Source: Spirochaetales bacterium (lineage in GTDB: Bacteria > Spirochaetota > Spirochaetia > Sphaerochaetales > Sphaerochaetaceae). From it: DNA of 10,567 bases. Within the stretch, counting starts at the first letter, position 1. The number at the start of each line of letters is the position of its first letter. The DNA lies in assembly GCA_012519125.1 (NCBI GenBank), contig JAAYQY010000388.1, positions 1 to 10,567 of the forward strand, written 5' to 3'. Shown here piece after piece: positions 1-6,905 of the stretch. The translations under genes were made by a program, and so were the position numbers. The notes under the pieces were generated by a model. The model was not told the DNA's origin and ran no database searches. It worked only from the letters and a program-made list of their open reading frames with translations.

Positions 1-1162
1 AGAGTGCCATTTCTCCATCAGTGAAGAGCTCTGAGAAGGAACTGAAATATTGCTTCTCTGTGCCGACGTAGTAGGGGGAGTAGGAGAGAGAGAGCTGCAG
101 TTGCGGTGCATCACTGAGGGAGTAGTAGCCACTATCCAGCGTTGCCGACCGCAATTCAAGCAATGCACTCTGATAGGAGGCACTCTTGGCAAGATAGCGC
201 TCCAGCAGCGTCTGCGTATCCTCAGTATACTTGGCAAGTGAGAAAGGATCGAAGCCAGGAGATACCGATACTTCACCCGGAGCATTGCCTGTGAAGGTCT
301 TTTGCAAGGTGGCATTGAGGTTGATCAGCTCACGCTCCACCTCATCATAGGAGGAAGCAAGCTGATAGTAACTGATCAGCCTGTTCTCATAGGCTTGTCG
401 GCTGATCAGGCCCTGCTCGAGGTCCATGCTCGCCTTTCTGACCGCTTGCTCGGCAAGCTTGGCACGTTCACCGATGAGAAAGCGGTTCTCCAACAGACTC
501 TGGCGCAGATGCAAGAGCCGGGCATTCTGTACAACCAGTGTTCTCTTCAGCGAATCGGCTTGCATTGTGGCAGACGAAAACTTGATCGACTGCTTCTCCA
601 GCTGGTCCTTCTGATACGAGGTTTCAAGCAGGGAGGAGCCCACAAACAGCGGCTGCTGCAGAGAAACCGTCACCGAGGGGGTCTGGGTCCAGGCAGTCTT
701 GTCAATGTTGTACGAGCTGCTCTGTTTCACCCCCACGCTGAGCGTTCCAGCAGTGGGAAGACTCTGTGTCAGCGTTCCTCCTACAGAAAAACTGTGCGTC
801 TTTGTCGGGCTGCCCACCGGACGACTGTCGGTATAGGCGTACGGAGTGGCACTCAAGCCAAGTTTGGGCCGCGCACTCTGCTTTGCAAAGTCCAACTGGG
901 CCTTCTGCAGACCCACCACATACTGCAGCTGATCGAGGTCGAGACTCGTTGCCTCCACTTCCCTCTCCAACATATCTTGCAGGGATGCAAGTGAACTGAG
1001 CGCTGGATTTGCCCACATCGTGAGGAAAGGGTCGAGCGAAGGTGAGGCAAAGGCCACCTCTGGCAGCGTAAACGATGACTGGGTGGAGAAATCAGGATAC
1101 GCAGCGCCCAGAGGGAACACCAAGGAAGTCAGGATAAGTGCAGAAAGCAGGATGGATTTCAT
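1..1162 (-). CDS. TolC-family outer-membrane efflux protein (3' end cut by window edge)
   Basis: Outer-membrane channel of a tripartite efflux pump, expected to form the exit duct for the RND pump and fusion protein encoded just upstream. I translated 387 codons; the reading frame stays open to the left edge, so the C-terminus is missing. Residues 1-20 are a Sec signal peptide (MKSILLSALI start, cleavage probably near LGA-AYP). A helical stretch follows at about 52-97. Then come amphipathic beta-like segments at about 124-146 and 163-174 (ending QQPLF), and a long charged helical stretch at about 180-290. This is the helix-strand-strand-helix plan of the TolC repeat, with the second repeat starting near 310. 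The ATG overlaps the pump stop codon as ATGA, with GGAGG 8 nt upstream (1171-1175) inside the pump gene, so translation is probably coupled. Sequence in this family is poorly conserved; the call rests on layout plus operon context. Confidence 0.88.
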   Translation of the reverse strand, partial: MKSILLSALILTSLVFPLGAAYPDFSTQSSFTLPEVAFASPSLDPFLTMWANPALSSLASLQDMLEREVEATSLDLDQLQYVVGLQKAQLDFAKQSARPKLGLSATPYAYTDSRPVGSPTKTHSFSVGGTLTQSLPTAGTLSVGVKQSSSYNIDKTAWTQTPSVTVSLQQPLFVGSSLLETSYQKDQLEKQSIKFSSATMQADSLKRTLVVQNARLLHLRQSLLENRFLIGERAKLAEQAVRKASMDLEQGLISRQAYENRLISYYQLASSYDEVERELINLNATLQKTFTGNAPGEVSVSPGFDPFSLAKYTEDTQTLLERYLAKSASYQSALLELRSATLDSGYYSLSDAPQLQLSLSYSPYYVGTEKQYFSSFSELFTDGEMAL

Positions 1163-4100
1163 TGTGCGTTCCTCCGTGTGCGATCATAGATGGCTCCATA
1201 CAGCAAGGGAATGATGAACAGGGCACTGATGGTGGAGAACACCAAGCCTACCATGATCGTACTGGCCATCGGCGACCACACCACCGAGTATCCTCCCACT
1301 CCGATTGCGGTGGGAAGCAGGCCGGCGATGGTTGTCAGACTGGTCAACAGGATTGGCCTGATCCTGGTGGATGCAGCCTCAAGCACTGCCTCGGAAGTAG
1401 CCACTCCCTCAGCCCTTCTTTCGTTGATGAAACTGATCAGGACGATGGCATCATTGACCGCAATACCTGCAAGCGCTACTGCACTGTAAATGACGGTGGT
1501 AGAGAGCGGAGTACCAGAAACAAAGAGATAGAGCACCACCCCGATGAAGGCAAACGGAACAGAAAGAAGAATCAGGAAGGGCTGGCTATAGCTGTTGAAC
1601 TGGGTACCCAGGATCAGGTACATCAAGAAGAGTCCCAAGACAAATACCCGGAGGATATCGATCAGAAGCGTTGAGAAATCACTGAATTCACCGCCCACCA
1701 CAAGATCAACACCAGGGAACTGGGAAGCGAGCGTCGCATCCCAATAGGAGCGCATCTCTTCATTGACAGCCTTCTGGTCCACTTCTCCCAATGCATCGGC
1801 TGTAATGGTAACCTCGCGTTTTCCTTCGACTCGTCGGATGGTTCCGATGGAGGACTCACCACGGATGCGGGCAACACTGGAAAGAGGAATCAGGCGTCCA
1901 TCATCGGTGGGAATCAGAATCTGCTCCAAATCTTCAAAGGTCTGCCTTCCCTCTCGGGGGAAGCGCGCTACGATGTCGATTTCCTCGTTGTCAAGGAAGA
2001 AGGTTCCCACTGTCACCCCCTCGAAGCGACTGCGCAGGTAGCTTGCAATGGTTGATACCCCAATGCCCAGCCTGCTTGCCTGTTCTTGGTCAACTTCAAT
2101 GCGCAAAGCAGGATTGCCAGGGACAAAATCGCTCTGTACGTTTGCTACATCCTGGAAAGTGGAAAGCTTTGCAGAGAGTGCATCACTGGCTCGTACAATG
2201 CTCTCGTACACATCGCCGGAGAGACGGAAACTGAAGTCTGCAGAGGTAGGAGGCCCGTTCTGGGCCTTGGTGAAAAGCACCTGCTCGGTGCCACCGAGGT
2301 AGTAGGTCTCCTTCTTCACTTCCTCAATGATGGCCTCAATGCCGCGCATTCTTCCCTCATCCATCTCTGCAAGGTCAACGGTGATATCAGCCTTGGTGGT
2401 ATTCTGCGAGCCTGATGTTCCTCCACCGACATTGGTGCTGATGGAGAGTATCTCATCCTTGCCTACCTTGGAGAGCAATACCTCTTCGTAACGGCTCACC
2501 ACCTGGTTTGTCTGTGCCAAGGTGGACCCCAAGGGAGTGGTGATCTCAATGTTGAAATAGCTGTAATCCTCTGCACTGAACAGATCTTGGCGGAGCGAGC
2601 CGACCAGGGAGAAGACTCCGATGAGCAGAAGCAGGGCAACCAGAAGCCAGAGCACTTTCTTGGCATAGAGGCGTCTGAGCAAAGAAACGTATTTTTTCAC
2701 CAAGGGAGCAAAGAAGCGTGAGGTTTTCTCCTTCGCAGACTCTCTCGGCCCCCACTCAGCGTAGTGACTGGGTAGGAAGAAAAGCGCCTCAATGGTACTG
2801 ACAATGAGGGCAATGGTAACGGTGAGGGGAATGACGCGCAAAAACTTGCCGATGGTACCGGGAATGATCATCAGCGGAAGGAAGGCTGCAACCGTTGTCC
2901 CCGAAGCTGCAATGATCGGCCATACCACTTGGTTGACACCCAGAATGGCAGCATCATGGCGCTTCATACCCAAGGTTTGCAACCGATATGAGTTTTCAAT
3001 GATCACAATGCCATGGTCGACGATGAGGCCAAGAACCAAAACCAAACCAAACAAGGTATTGGTGTTGATGGTTTCTCCCAGCAAGTCGAGCACCAGGAAG
3101 GTCAAGGCAAAGGTGACCGGAATGCCAAGAGCTGTGATCAGGGAGTTTCTCACTCCAATGAAGAGCGAGAGGATGACCACCAACAGGGCCAGACCCATCA
3201 GGGCATTGGTGGAGAGTACTGAGAGACTGGAAGCAATCTGTACGGTGGAATCATTGAAGAGCGTCAAGGTAGCACCACTGCTTGTCTGCGCCTCATCAAC
3301 AATGGATCTGACCCGGTCCACAATGGCAACAGAGTTGCCTTTTACCACCTTGGTAATCCTGAGGCTGATGGAAGGTTTGCCGTTGAAGCGGCTGAATGCA
3401 CTGTCTTCCTCGAAGCCATCCACCACCTGGGCAACATCATCCACGCGGACCAGCCCTTCTCCTTGGCTGGATCGACGCACGATCACGTTGCCGATATCAG
3501 CAACACTCTGGATGGAGCCGAGCGTTCTCAGAAGGTACTCGCGGGAGTCTGTGGTGAGATTGCCGCTGGGAGAAGTGCGGTTCTGTTCGGAAATGGAACG
3601 CACTACCTCATTGACGCTCAAACCAAGGCTGGAAAGGGTTGTCGGATCGAGGTTGACCTGGATTTGCCGCTCAGGCAAACCGATTACCTCTGCATCCTTG
3701 ACATCAGGAATTCTCAGAATCTTGTTCTGCAGCGAAAGAGCCTGCTCACGCAGGTCCTCATAGGAGAGATTTCCGCTGATGACCACTTCGATGACCGGAA
3801 GGAAGTCCGAGGAAGAGAAATCATCAAGAACTGCAGGAAGTGTTCCCTCCGGCAATCGAACCTGGCTGAAACGTGTCTGGGCATCCTGGTAGAGGGATTT
3901 GAAGATTTGGTCATCGATACCATCACTGAACTCCACCCTGACTACCGAAAGTCCTTCACTGGTGGTGGAACTGATCTGTTTGAGTCTGTCCATCCCCTGA
4001 AAGGCATTCTCCACAGGAATCGTTACCGAGGCTTCCATGTCCTCAGCACTCACCCCAGGATAGGGGACGATCACATTCACCCAGTAGAACGGAACCTCAG

Positions 4101-4233
4101 CGAACTGTTCCTGAGGAAGCCGGACCAAGGAGAAAATTCCCAAGGCCAGGACGGTGATCATGAGAATATTTACCAGAACCGGTTTGGTGACAGAGAACCT
4201 ACCGATTGAAAAGCGCTTTGCCTCGTCGTCCAT
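1159..4233 (-). CDS. RND-family efflux transporter, inner-membrane pump subunit (AcrB/HAE-like)
   Basis: Inner-membrane pump of a tripartite exporter, 1024 residues, close to the usual length of about 1,000-1,050. TM1 lies near 18-38, a large periplasmic loop at 39-335, TM2-TM6 near 337-488, TM7 near 527-546, a second loop at 547-855, and TM8-TM12 near 857-1012: the duplicated RND plan. Typical motifs are present, for example the N-terminal PGVSAEDME (59-67), LGLIVDHGIVIIEN in TM4 (401-414) and GIAVNDAIVL in TM10 (923-932). The TM4 pair that is Asp-Asp in AcrB (D407/D408) is D406-H407 here, and the AcrB Lys940 position aligns by eye with N927, so proton relay may differ from AcrB. AGGAGG (4239-4244) lies 5 nt before the ATG. 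The gene starts 12 bp after the fusion-protein gene and overlaps the channel gene by 4 bp. The substrate cannot be read from sequence; drugs, bile salts or lipophilic compounds are all possible. Confidence 0.96.
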   Translation of the reverse strand: MDDEAKRFSIGRFSVTKPVLVNILMITVLALGIFSLVRLPQEQFAEVPFYWVNVIVPYPGVSAEDMEASVTIPVENAFQGMDRLKQISSTTSEGLSVVRVEFSDGIDDQIFKSLYQDAQTRFSQVRLPEGTLPAVLDDFSSSDFLPVIEVVISGNLSYEDLREQALSLQNKILRIPDVKDAEVIGLPERQIQVNLDPTTLSSLGLSVNEVVRSISEQNRTSPSGNLTTDSREYLLRTLGSIQSVADIGNVIVRRSSQGEGLVRVDDVAQVVDGFEEDSAFSRFNGKPSISLRITKVVKGNSVAIVDRVRSIVDEAQTSSGATLTLFNDSTVQIASSLSVLSTNALMGLALLVVILSLFIGVRNSLITALGIPVTFALTFLVLDLLGETINTNTLFGLVLVLGLIVDHGIVIIENSYRLQTLGMKRHDAAILGVNQVVWPIIAASGTTVAAFLPLMIIPGTIGKFLRVIPLTVTIALIVSTIEALFFLPSHYAEWGPRESAKEKTSRFFAPLVKKYVSLLRRLYAKKVLWLLVALLLLIGVFSLVGSLRQDLFSAEDYSYFNIEITTPLGSTLAQTNQVVSRYEEVLLSKVGKDEILSISTNVGGGTSGSQNTTKADITVDLAEMDEGRMRGIEAIIEEVKKETYYLGGTEQVLFTKAQNGPPTSADFSFRLSGDVYESIVRASDALSAKLSTFQDVANVQSDFVPGNPALRIEVDQEQASRLGIGVSTIASYLRSRFEGVTVGTFFLDNEEIDIVARFPREGRQTFEDLEQILIPTDDGRLIPLSSVARIRGESSIGTIRRVEGKREVTITADALGEVDQKAVNEEMRSYWDATLASQFPGVDLVVGGEFSDFSTLLIDILRVFVLGLFLMYLILGTQFNSYSQPFLILLSVPFAFIGVVLYLFVSGTPLSTTVIYSAVALAGIAVNDAIVLISFINERRAEGVATSEAVLEAASTRIRPILLTSLTTIAGLLPTAIGVGGYSVVWSPMASTIMVGLVFSTISALFIIPLLYGAIYDRTRRNAQ

Positions 4234-4245
4234 GTGTTCCTCCTC

Positions 4246-5349
4246 TTATTGGATGCTGATGGAGGAGCCATCAACCAACCGGGAAAGACCGCTTACCAAG
4301 ACGCGCTTGCCGGTAAGCTTCGTGTTGGCATCTACACTTTCGATGGCAGTAAAGTCACCATATTGGTCAACAATCCGAACTTCAACCAAGGAGGCAGAAC
4401 CTCCTTCTGCCAAAAAGACATAGGTTTTTGCATTACGATACACCATCGCTTGGTTGGGCACCAGCTGGTAGCGGGGTGCATCATCCTGATAGATGGTTAC
4501 AGAGGCAGTGATGCCGGCTTTGAGAATATCCAGTCTGGGATTGTCGAAATCGACATAGACAGTCCAACTTCCGGTCCTGCTGTCACTGGAAGCACCTACC
4601 GCACTCACCCTGCCCTCTGCAGTAATGCGCTCAATGGGTGTCTCGATCACAATCTCTGCTCTGGCACCCTCCTTGATGAGAAAGAGCTGGTTTTGTCCTA
4701 CCCCTAGGGTTACGCGAAGATGCTCAAGATCGACTATGCGAGCAACTTGAGCTCCAGCGCTGATCAGGTCCCCAGGCACAAGCTTGGTAAGTTCTGCAAT
4801 GCTGCCGGAGATGGGAGTCGTAATCTGGGTGTTGGAACGAGCATTGCGGGCATTCTCGAGCTGGGCGGCAAGACCATCTGCAGAAGATCGGTTCTGATTG
4901 AGTTGGGAAAGGGAAATCGCGCCTTTGGCATAGAGTTGCTCATTAACAGCAAGCTCACCCTGAGCATTCTTGTATTGGTTCTCCAGCTGGCTGAGATTGA
5001 GATTGGCAATGGTGTCATCGAGAATGATCAGAACATCACCTTTATTCAAGGTGGAACCAAGATTTCCATGCACACTGCGGATCTCTCCGCTTGTGCGAGC
5101 CTTGATGCTCACCTCCTGTTGTCCTTGCACCGTCCCACTTCCAATGACCCTATCACGAAGGGGTCTTTCCTCAATGGGAACTGCAGAAGCAACCACCTGG
5201 GTGTAATCGGTGGCTGAGGCCACTACATCGGCCGAGTAGGACACTGTTTGCTCAGTGTCGACAGGCTCCTTCTTGGCACAGGAGCTAAGCATAAGCAAGG
5301 CCACAAGAAGCACCAAAAACAGATATCGCAGAGAAGACGATCGTGACAT
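4246..5349 (-). CDS. Efflux RND transporter periplasmic adaptor (membrane fusion) lipoprotein
   Basis: Periplasmic adaptor linking the RND pump to the TolC-type channel, 367 residues. A lipoprotein signal covers 1-23 with a canonical lipobox L21-S22-S23-C24, so the mature protein is probably anchored by a lipidated Cys24. Domains in order are: first half of the biotinyl-lipoyl fold at about 84-112 (TSGEIRSVHGNLGSTLNKGD), a short alpha-hairpin at about 114-172, second lipoyl half at about 173-206 (TTPISGSI, then VPGDLISAGAQV), a beta-barrel at about 207-285, and a membrane-proximal domain to the end. I chose the ATG at 5349 rather than the one 14 codons upstream at 5391. It follows a GAGGT (5354-5358), and it puts the positively charged MSRSSSLRY stretch directly before the hydrophobic core. 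First gene of the efflux operon. The short hairpin suggests a compact adaptor of the general MFP type. Confidence 0.94.
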   Translation of the reverse strand: MSRSSSLRYLFLVLLVALLMLSSCAKKEPVDTEQTVSYSADVVASATDYTQVVASAVPIEERPLRDRVIGSGTVQGQQEVSIKARTSGEIRSVHGNLGSTLNKGDVLIILDDTIANLNLSQLENQYKNAQGELAVNEQLYAKGAISLSQLNQNRSSADGLAAQLENARNARSNTQITTPISGSIAELTKLVPGDLISAGAQVARIVDLEHLRVTLGVGQNQLFLIKEGARAEIVIETPIERITAEGRVSAVGASSDSRTGSWTVYVDFDNPRLDILKAGITASVTIYQDDAPRYQLVPNQAMVYRNAKTYVFLAEGGSASLVEVRIVDQYGDFTAIESVDANTKLTGKRVLVSGLSRLVDGSSISIQ

Positions 5350-5388
5350 AGGTACCTCATCTTGGAAATATAAATTAAGAATTTGTCT

Positions 5389-5402
5389 CAATAAGCTTAT
5401 TG
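5389..5402. promoter_or_regulatory. Perfect 14-bp palindrome, candidate operator of the efflux operon
   Basis: CAATAAGCTTATTG is its own reverse complement over all 14 bases. It ends 39 bp before the adaptor start codon, where a repressor could block the efflux promoter. TetR- and MarR-type repressors of efflux operons bind sites of this general kind, but no regulator gene is visible nearby. Operator function is inference. I could not define a convincing promoter for the minus strand: TATATT (5367-5372) is a good -10 match but has no matching -35. Confidence 0.4.
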
Positions 5403-5412
5403 CAAAACGTTC

Positions 5413-5426
5413 CTTGATGCAACAAG
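5413..5426. promoter_or_regulatory. Near-perfect 14-bp palindrome in the divergent intergenic region
   Basis: CTTGATGCAACAAG is self-complementary except for one central pair (A5417 against A5422). Its centre is 24 bp from that of the palindrome at 5389-5402, but the two do not share an obvious half-site. It sits between the divergent efflux operon and the CDF-like gene, so it could serve either. A function as protein-binding site is inference only. Confidence 0.25.
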
Positions 5427-5442
5427 AGCGACAGGTATCTTC

Positions 5443-5471
5443 TTGCAGGAGACGTGAAAATACGGTATGAT
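5443..5471 (+). promoter_or_regulatory. Sigma70-like promoter for the CDF-like gene
   Basis: TTGCAG (5443-5448) and TATGAT (5466-5471) are separated by exactly 17 bp; each matches the consensus at four and five of six positions respectively. Transcription would start near 5478, giving a leader of roughly 115 nt before the ATG at 5592, which contains three inverted repeats. The -10 box is also the left arm of a small dyad TATGA-N5-TCATA (5466-5480). Confidence 0.5.
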
Positions 5472-5504
5472 AGTTTCATAAGCACTCAGCATATCACCTG
5501 ATTT

Positions 5505-5549
5505 GACCAATTTTGGTCTGTCCTATGCGTAGGACCACAAACGGTGGTC
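5505..5549 (+). promoter_or_regulatory. Three consecutive inverted repeats in the leader of the CDF-like gene
   Basis: Three dyads lie back to back: GACCAA-TT-TTGGTC (5505-5518), GTCCTA-TGCG-TAGGAC (5520-5535) and GACCAC-AAACG-GTGGTC (5533-5549). All six-base arms are perfect. The outer two share the half-site GACCA/TGGTC, so the first GACCA can also pair with the last TGGTC, and the inner copies can pair with each other. They could be tandem operators or alternative hairpins in the mRNA leader. The sequence does not match a metal riboswitch that I recognise. Confidence 0.45.
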
Positions 5550-5591
5550 GTGGGCGAATGAATGCCATGACTGGATGCGAAAAACACATCT

Positions 5592-6524
5592 ATGAGTACT
5601 AAAAAACAGGAACTGCAAATTCTTCGGTTGACTACGCTCGTCTGCCTCGGCTTCGGCGTGCTCGGTCTTCTCGCCTCCGTATGGGCAAGCTCGAACTCGC
5701 TCTTGATCGACGGACTCTACTCCATGATCCAAAGCCTCTTCATCATAGGATCGGGCAGGGTCGTGCTGCTCTTATTCAAGAAGGATGATGATCGCTTTCC
5801 TTTCGGGTACGGCTCCTTCGAGCCATTTTTCCTCACCCTCCGTTCGCTGGTGTTGCTCACCATGATGTTGGTCATCGGCAGCAATGCGGCCAGGTCACTT
5901 GCACAGGGAGGCTACACCATTTCCGTTTCAATAGCCCTGCCTGTTTCGGTTCTCTCCTTGGTTGTCTGCTTCATCATCTGGATGTTGCTCAAAGTGAAGG
6001 CCCGTACGCTCTCCAGCCCCCTGCTTCGTTCTGAAAGCAAGGCTTGGATGCTCGACACCCTGCTCAGCCTTGCTTCTGTCATTGCCATTCTCTTGTTTAT
6101 GCTCTTCTCCAAGGGCAGCCTCACTTCCGTATCATCGTATATCGACCCTGCCCTGACACTCTTGTTCCTGCTCTTTCTCTCCCCCTCATTGGTGAAGGAT
6201 ATCATCCACTACAGTGCAGAACTGCTTGGTGCCGCCCCATCGGCGCAGGTACAGCAAGCACTGGAGAAGATTGTCAACCGATTTGTTCGGTCACATCACT
6301 TTCTCAGCTCAGAAGTATTTGCTTCAAAGCGGGGTAGAAGTCTTCATGTTGTCATCTATGTATACCTTGGGGAGGAGCGTCCTCTGTTACAGTTAGACGC
6401 CATTCGCCTCGAGATGACCAAGGCGTTGCTCGCGTATTGCACATGGTGCGATGCAGACATCATCTTCACCGTTGATGACCGCTGGATGGATGCCTCTTCC
6501 TTTCTGAAACTCCAAAAGGCTTGA
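5592..6524 (+). CDS. Divergent cation diffusion facilitator (CDF)-like membrane protein
   Basis: Probable cation-efflux family (CDF) transporter, 310 residues, normal family length. Six membrane segments are visible near 12-32, 36-62, 78-97, 111-134, 155-172 and 184-199. A soluble C-terminal domain follows at about 203-310, where CDF proteins carry a ferredoxin-like cytoplasmic domain. Family landmarks are NSLLIDGLYS in TM2, the RFPFGYGSFEP loop (68-78) and SESKAWMLD before TM5. The usual HxxxD or DxxxD metal ligands are not conserved: the TM2 pair is Y43 and Q47, and the TM5 pair is A151 and D155. Asp40 and Asp155 are the remaining acidic residues. A divergent CDF branch with PFGY..FEP sequences exists as I recall it, so this may be normal for that branch; the transported ion is unknown. 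The ATG at 5592 is the only usual start after the in-frame stop at 5568, yet it has no clear Shine-Dalgarno sequence. It is transcribed away from the efflux operon. Confidence 0.85.
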   Translation: MSTKKQELQILRLTTLVCLGFGVLGLLASVWASSNSLLIDGLYSMIQSLFIIGSGRVVLLLFKKDDDRFPFGYGSFEPFFLTLRSLVLLTMMLVIGSNAARSLAQGGYTISVSIALPVSVLSLVVCFIIWMLLKVKARTLSSPLLRSESKAWMLDTLLSLASVIAILLFMLFSKGSLTSVSSYIDPALTLLFLLFLSPSLVKDIIHYSAELLGAAPSAQVQQALEKIVNRFVRSHHFLSSEVFASKRGRSLHVVIYVYLGEERPLLQLDAIRLEMTKALLAYCTWCDADIIFTVDDRWMDASSFLKLQKA

Positions 6525-6580
6525 AGGTTGTAATCTTTTCCTCTCATTGGTGTTTAGTCTAGTGAAGGGAGGGGAAAGGT

Positions 6581-6904
6581 ATGCGAACACGATATTCTCA
6601 GTTCTTGCTGCTTGGCATACTTCCCTTGCTGCTCTTCTTCAGCACCGGTTGTGGTGTCTACAGCAAGGTGCCTGCGGTACAGCCTGAGGGACAGGAATGG
6701 GAAGGTCCCCTGCTTGATCAGGCAGATATGGAAGATATCCAAGTCACCCTCAAGGCTCGCAAAAACTCAGTCACCCTCAACCTAGAGGAACTGGATGCAG
6801 ACCTGCAGCTCTTGCTTACCTATGCCAACCAAGCAGAAGAAACCAGCTCATCGAACAATGAGCTGGAATCTGAATACATTCTGGTCATCTCAAAGAAAGA
6901 GTAG
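6581..6904 (+). CDS. Small hypothetical lipoprotein
   Basis: Unrecognised protein of 107 residues. It begins MRTR followed by a hydrophobic core and the lipobox-like FSTGC, with Cys24 as the probable lipidation site. Position -3 is Ser and a Phe sits at -4, a relaxed lipobox of the sort accepted in spirochaetes. The mature part is about 84 residues, acidic and polar, with no cysteine besides Cys24. It has a likely helix near 68-88 (LEELDADLQLLLTYANQ), a Ser/Asn-rich linker at 89-93, and a short strand-like end (EYILVISKKE). GGGAGGGG lies just upstream of the ATG, a strong ribosome binding site. It starts 56 bp after the CDF-like gene on the same strand and may share its transcript; I saw no convincing promoter in the gap. 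Its stop codon lies one base from the stop of the opposing ATPase gene. No function can be assigned. Confidence 0.8.
   Translation: MRTRYSQFLLLGILPLLLFFSTGCGVYSKVPAVQPEGQEWEGPLLDQADMEDIQVTLKARKNSVTLNLEELDADLQLLLTYANQAEETSSSNNELESEYILVISKKE
6835..6866 (-). terminator. Probable intrinsic terminator of the ABC operon, inside the lipoprotein gene
   Basis: Perfect 9-bp arms CCAGCTCAT (6843-6851) and ATGAGCTGG (6858-6866) enclose a 6-nt loop. Read on the minus strand, the stem lies 39 nt past the ATPase stop codon and is followed at once by TTTCTTCTG, a fair U-tract. On the plus strand the stem is followed by a mixed sequence, so it would terminate mainly leftward transcripts. It lies within codons 88-95 of the convergent lipoprotein gene. 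Confidence 0.6.
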
Positions 6905-6905
6905 A

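Noticed and set aside
302..994. 230-codon plus-strand open frame
   Set aside because: It lies antisense inside the TolC-family gene, whose minus-strand translation shows a signal peptide and family layout. The plus-strand product is low-complexity and has no recognisable domain.
2792..3763. 323-codon plus-strand open frame, and a similar 248-codon one at 3463-4209
   Set aside because: Both are antisense to the conserved RND pump; their products are Arg/Ser/Thr-rich shadows of the pump codons with no family features.
5350..5391. Adaptor protein starting at the upstream ATG (5391)
   Set aside because: That start has no ribosome site, would add MRQILNLYFQDEVP before the signal peptide, and would overlap the 14-bp palindrome. 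The ATG at 5349 has GAGGT and gives a normal lipoprotein signal.
5465..5481. NikR-like box (GTATGA ... TCATAA)
   Set aside because: Half-sites look similar to GTATGA/TCATAC, but the spacer is 5 nt rather than 16 and the second half-site is imperfect. It coincides with the -10 box.
5478..5591. Known metal or fluoride riboswitch in the CDF-like gene leader
   Set aside because: I looked for features of yybP-ykoY, NiCo and fluoride classes and did not see their conserved loop sequences. The dyads are reported instead as unexplained.
6525..6580. Separate promoter for the small lipoprotein (TTGTAA at 6528, TGTTTA 17 bp later)
   Set aside because: Spacing is right, but the -10 match is weak; read-through from the CDF-like gene explains expression equally well.
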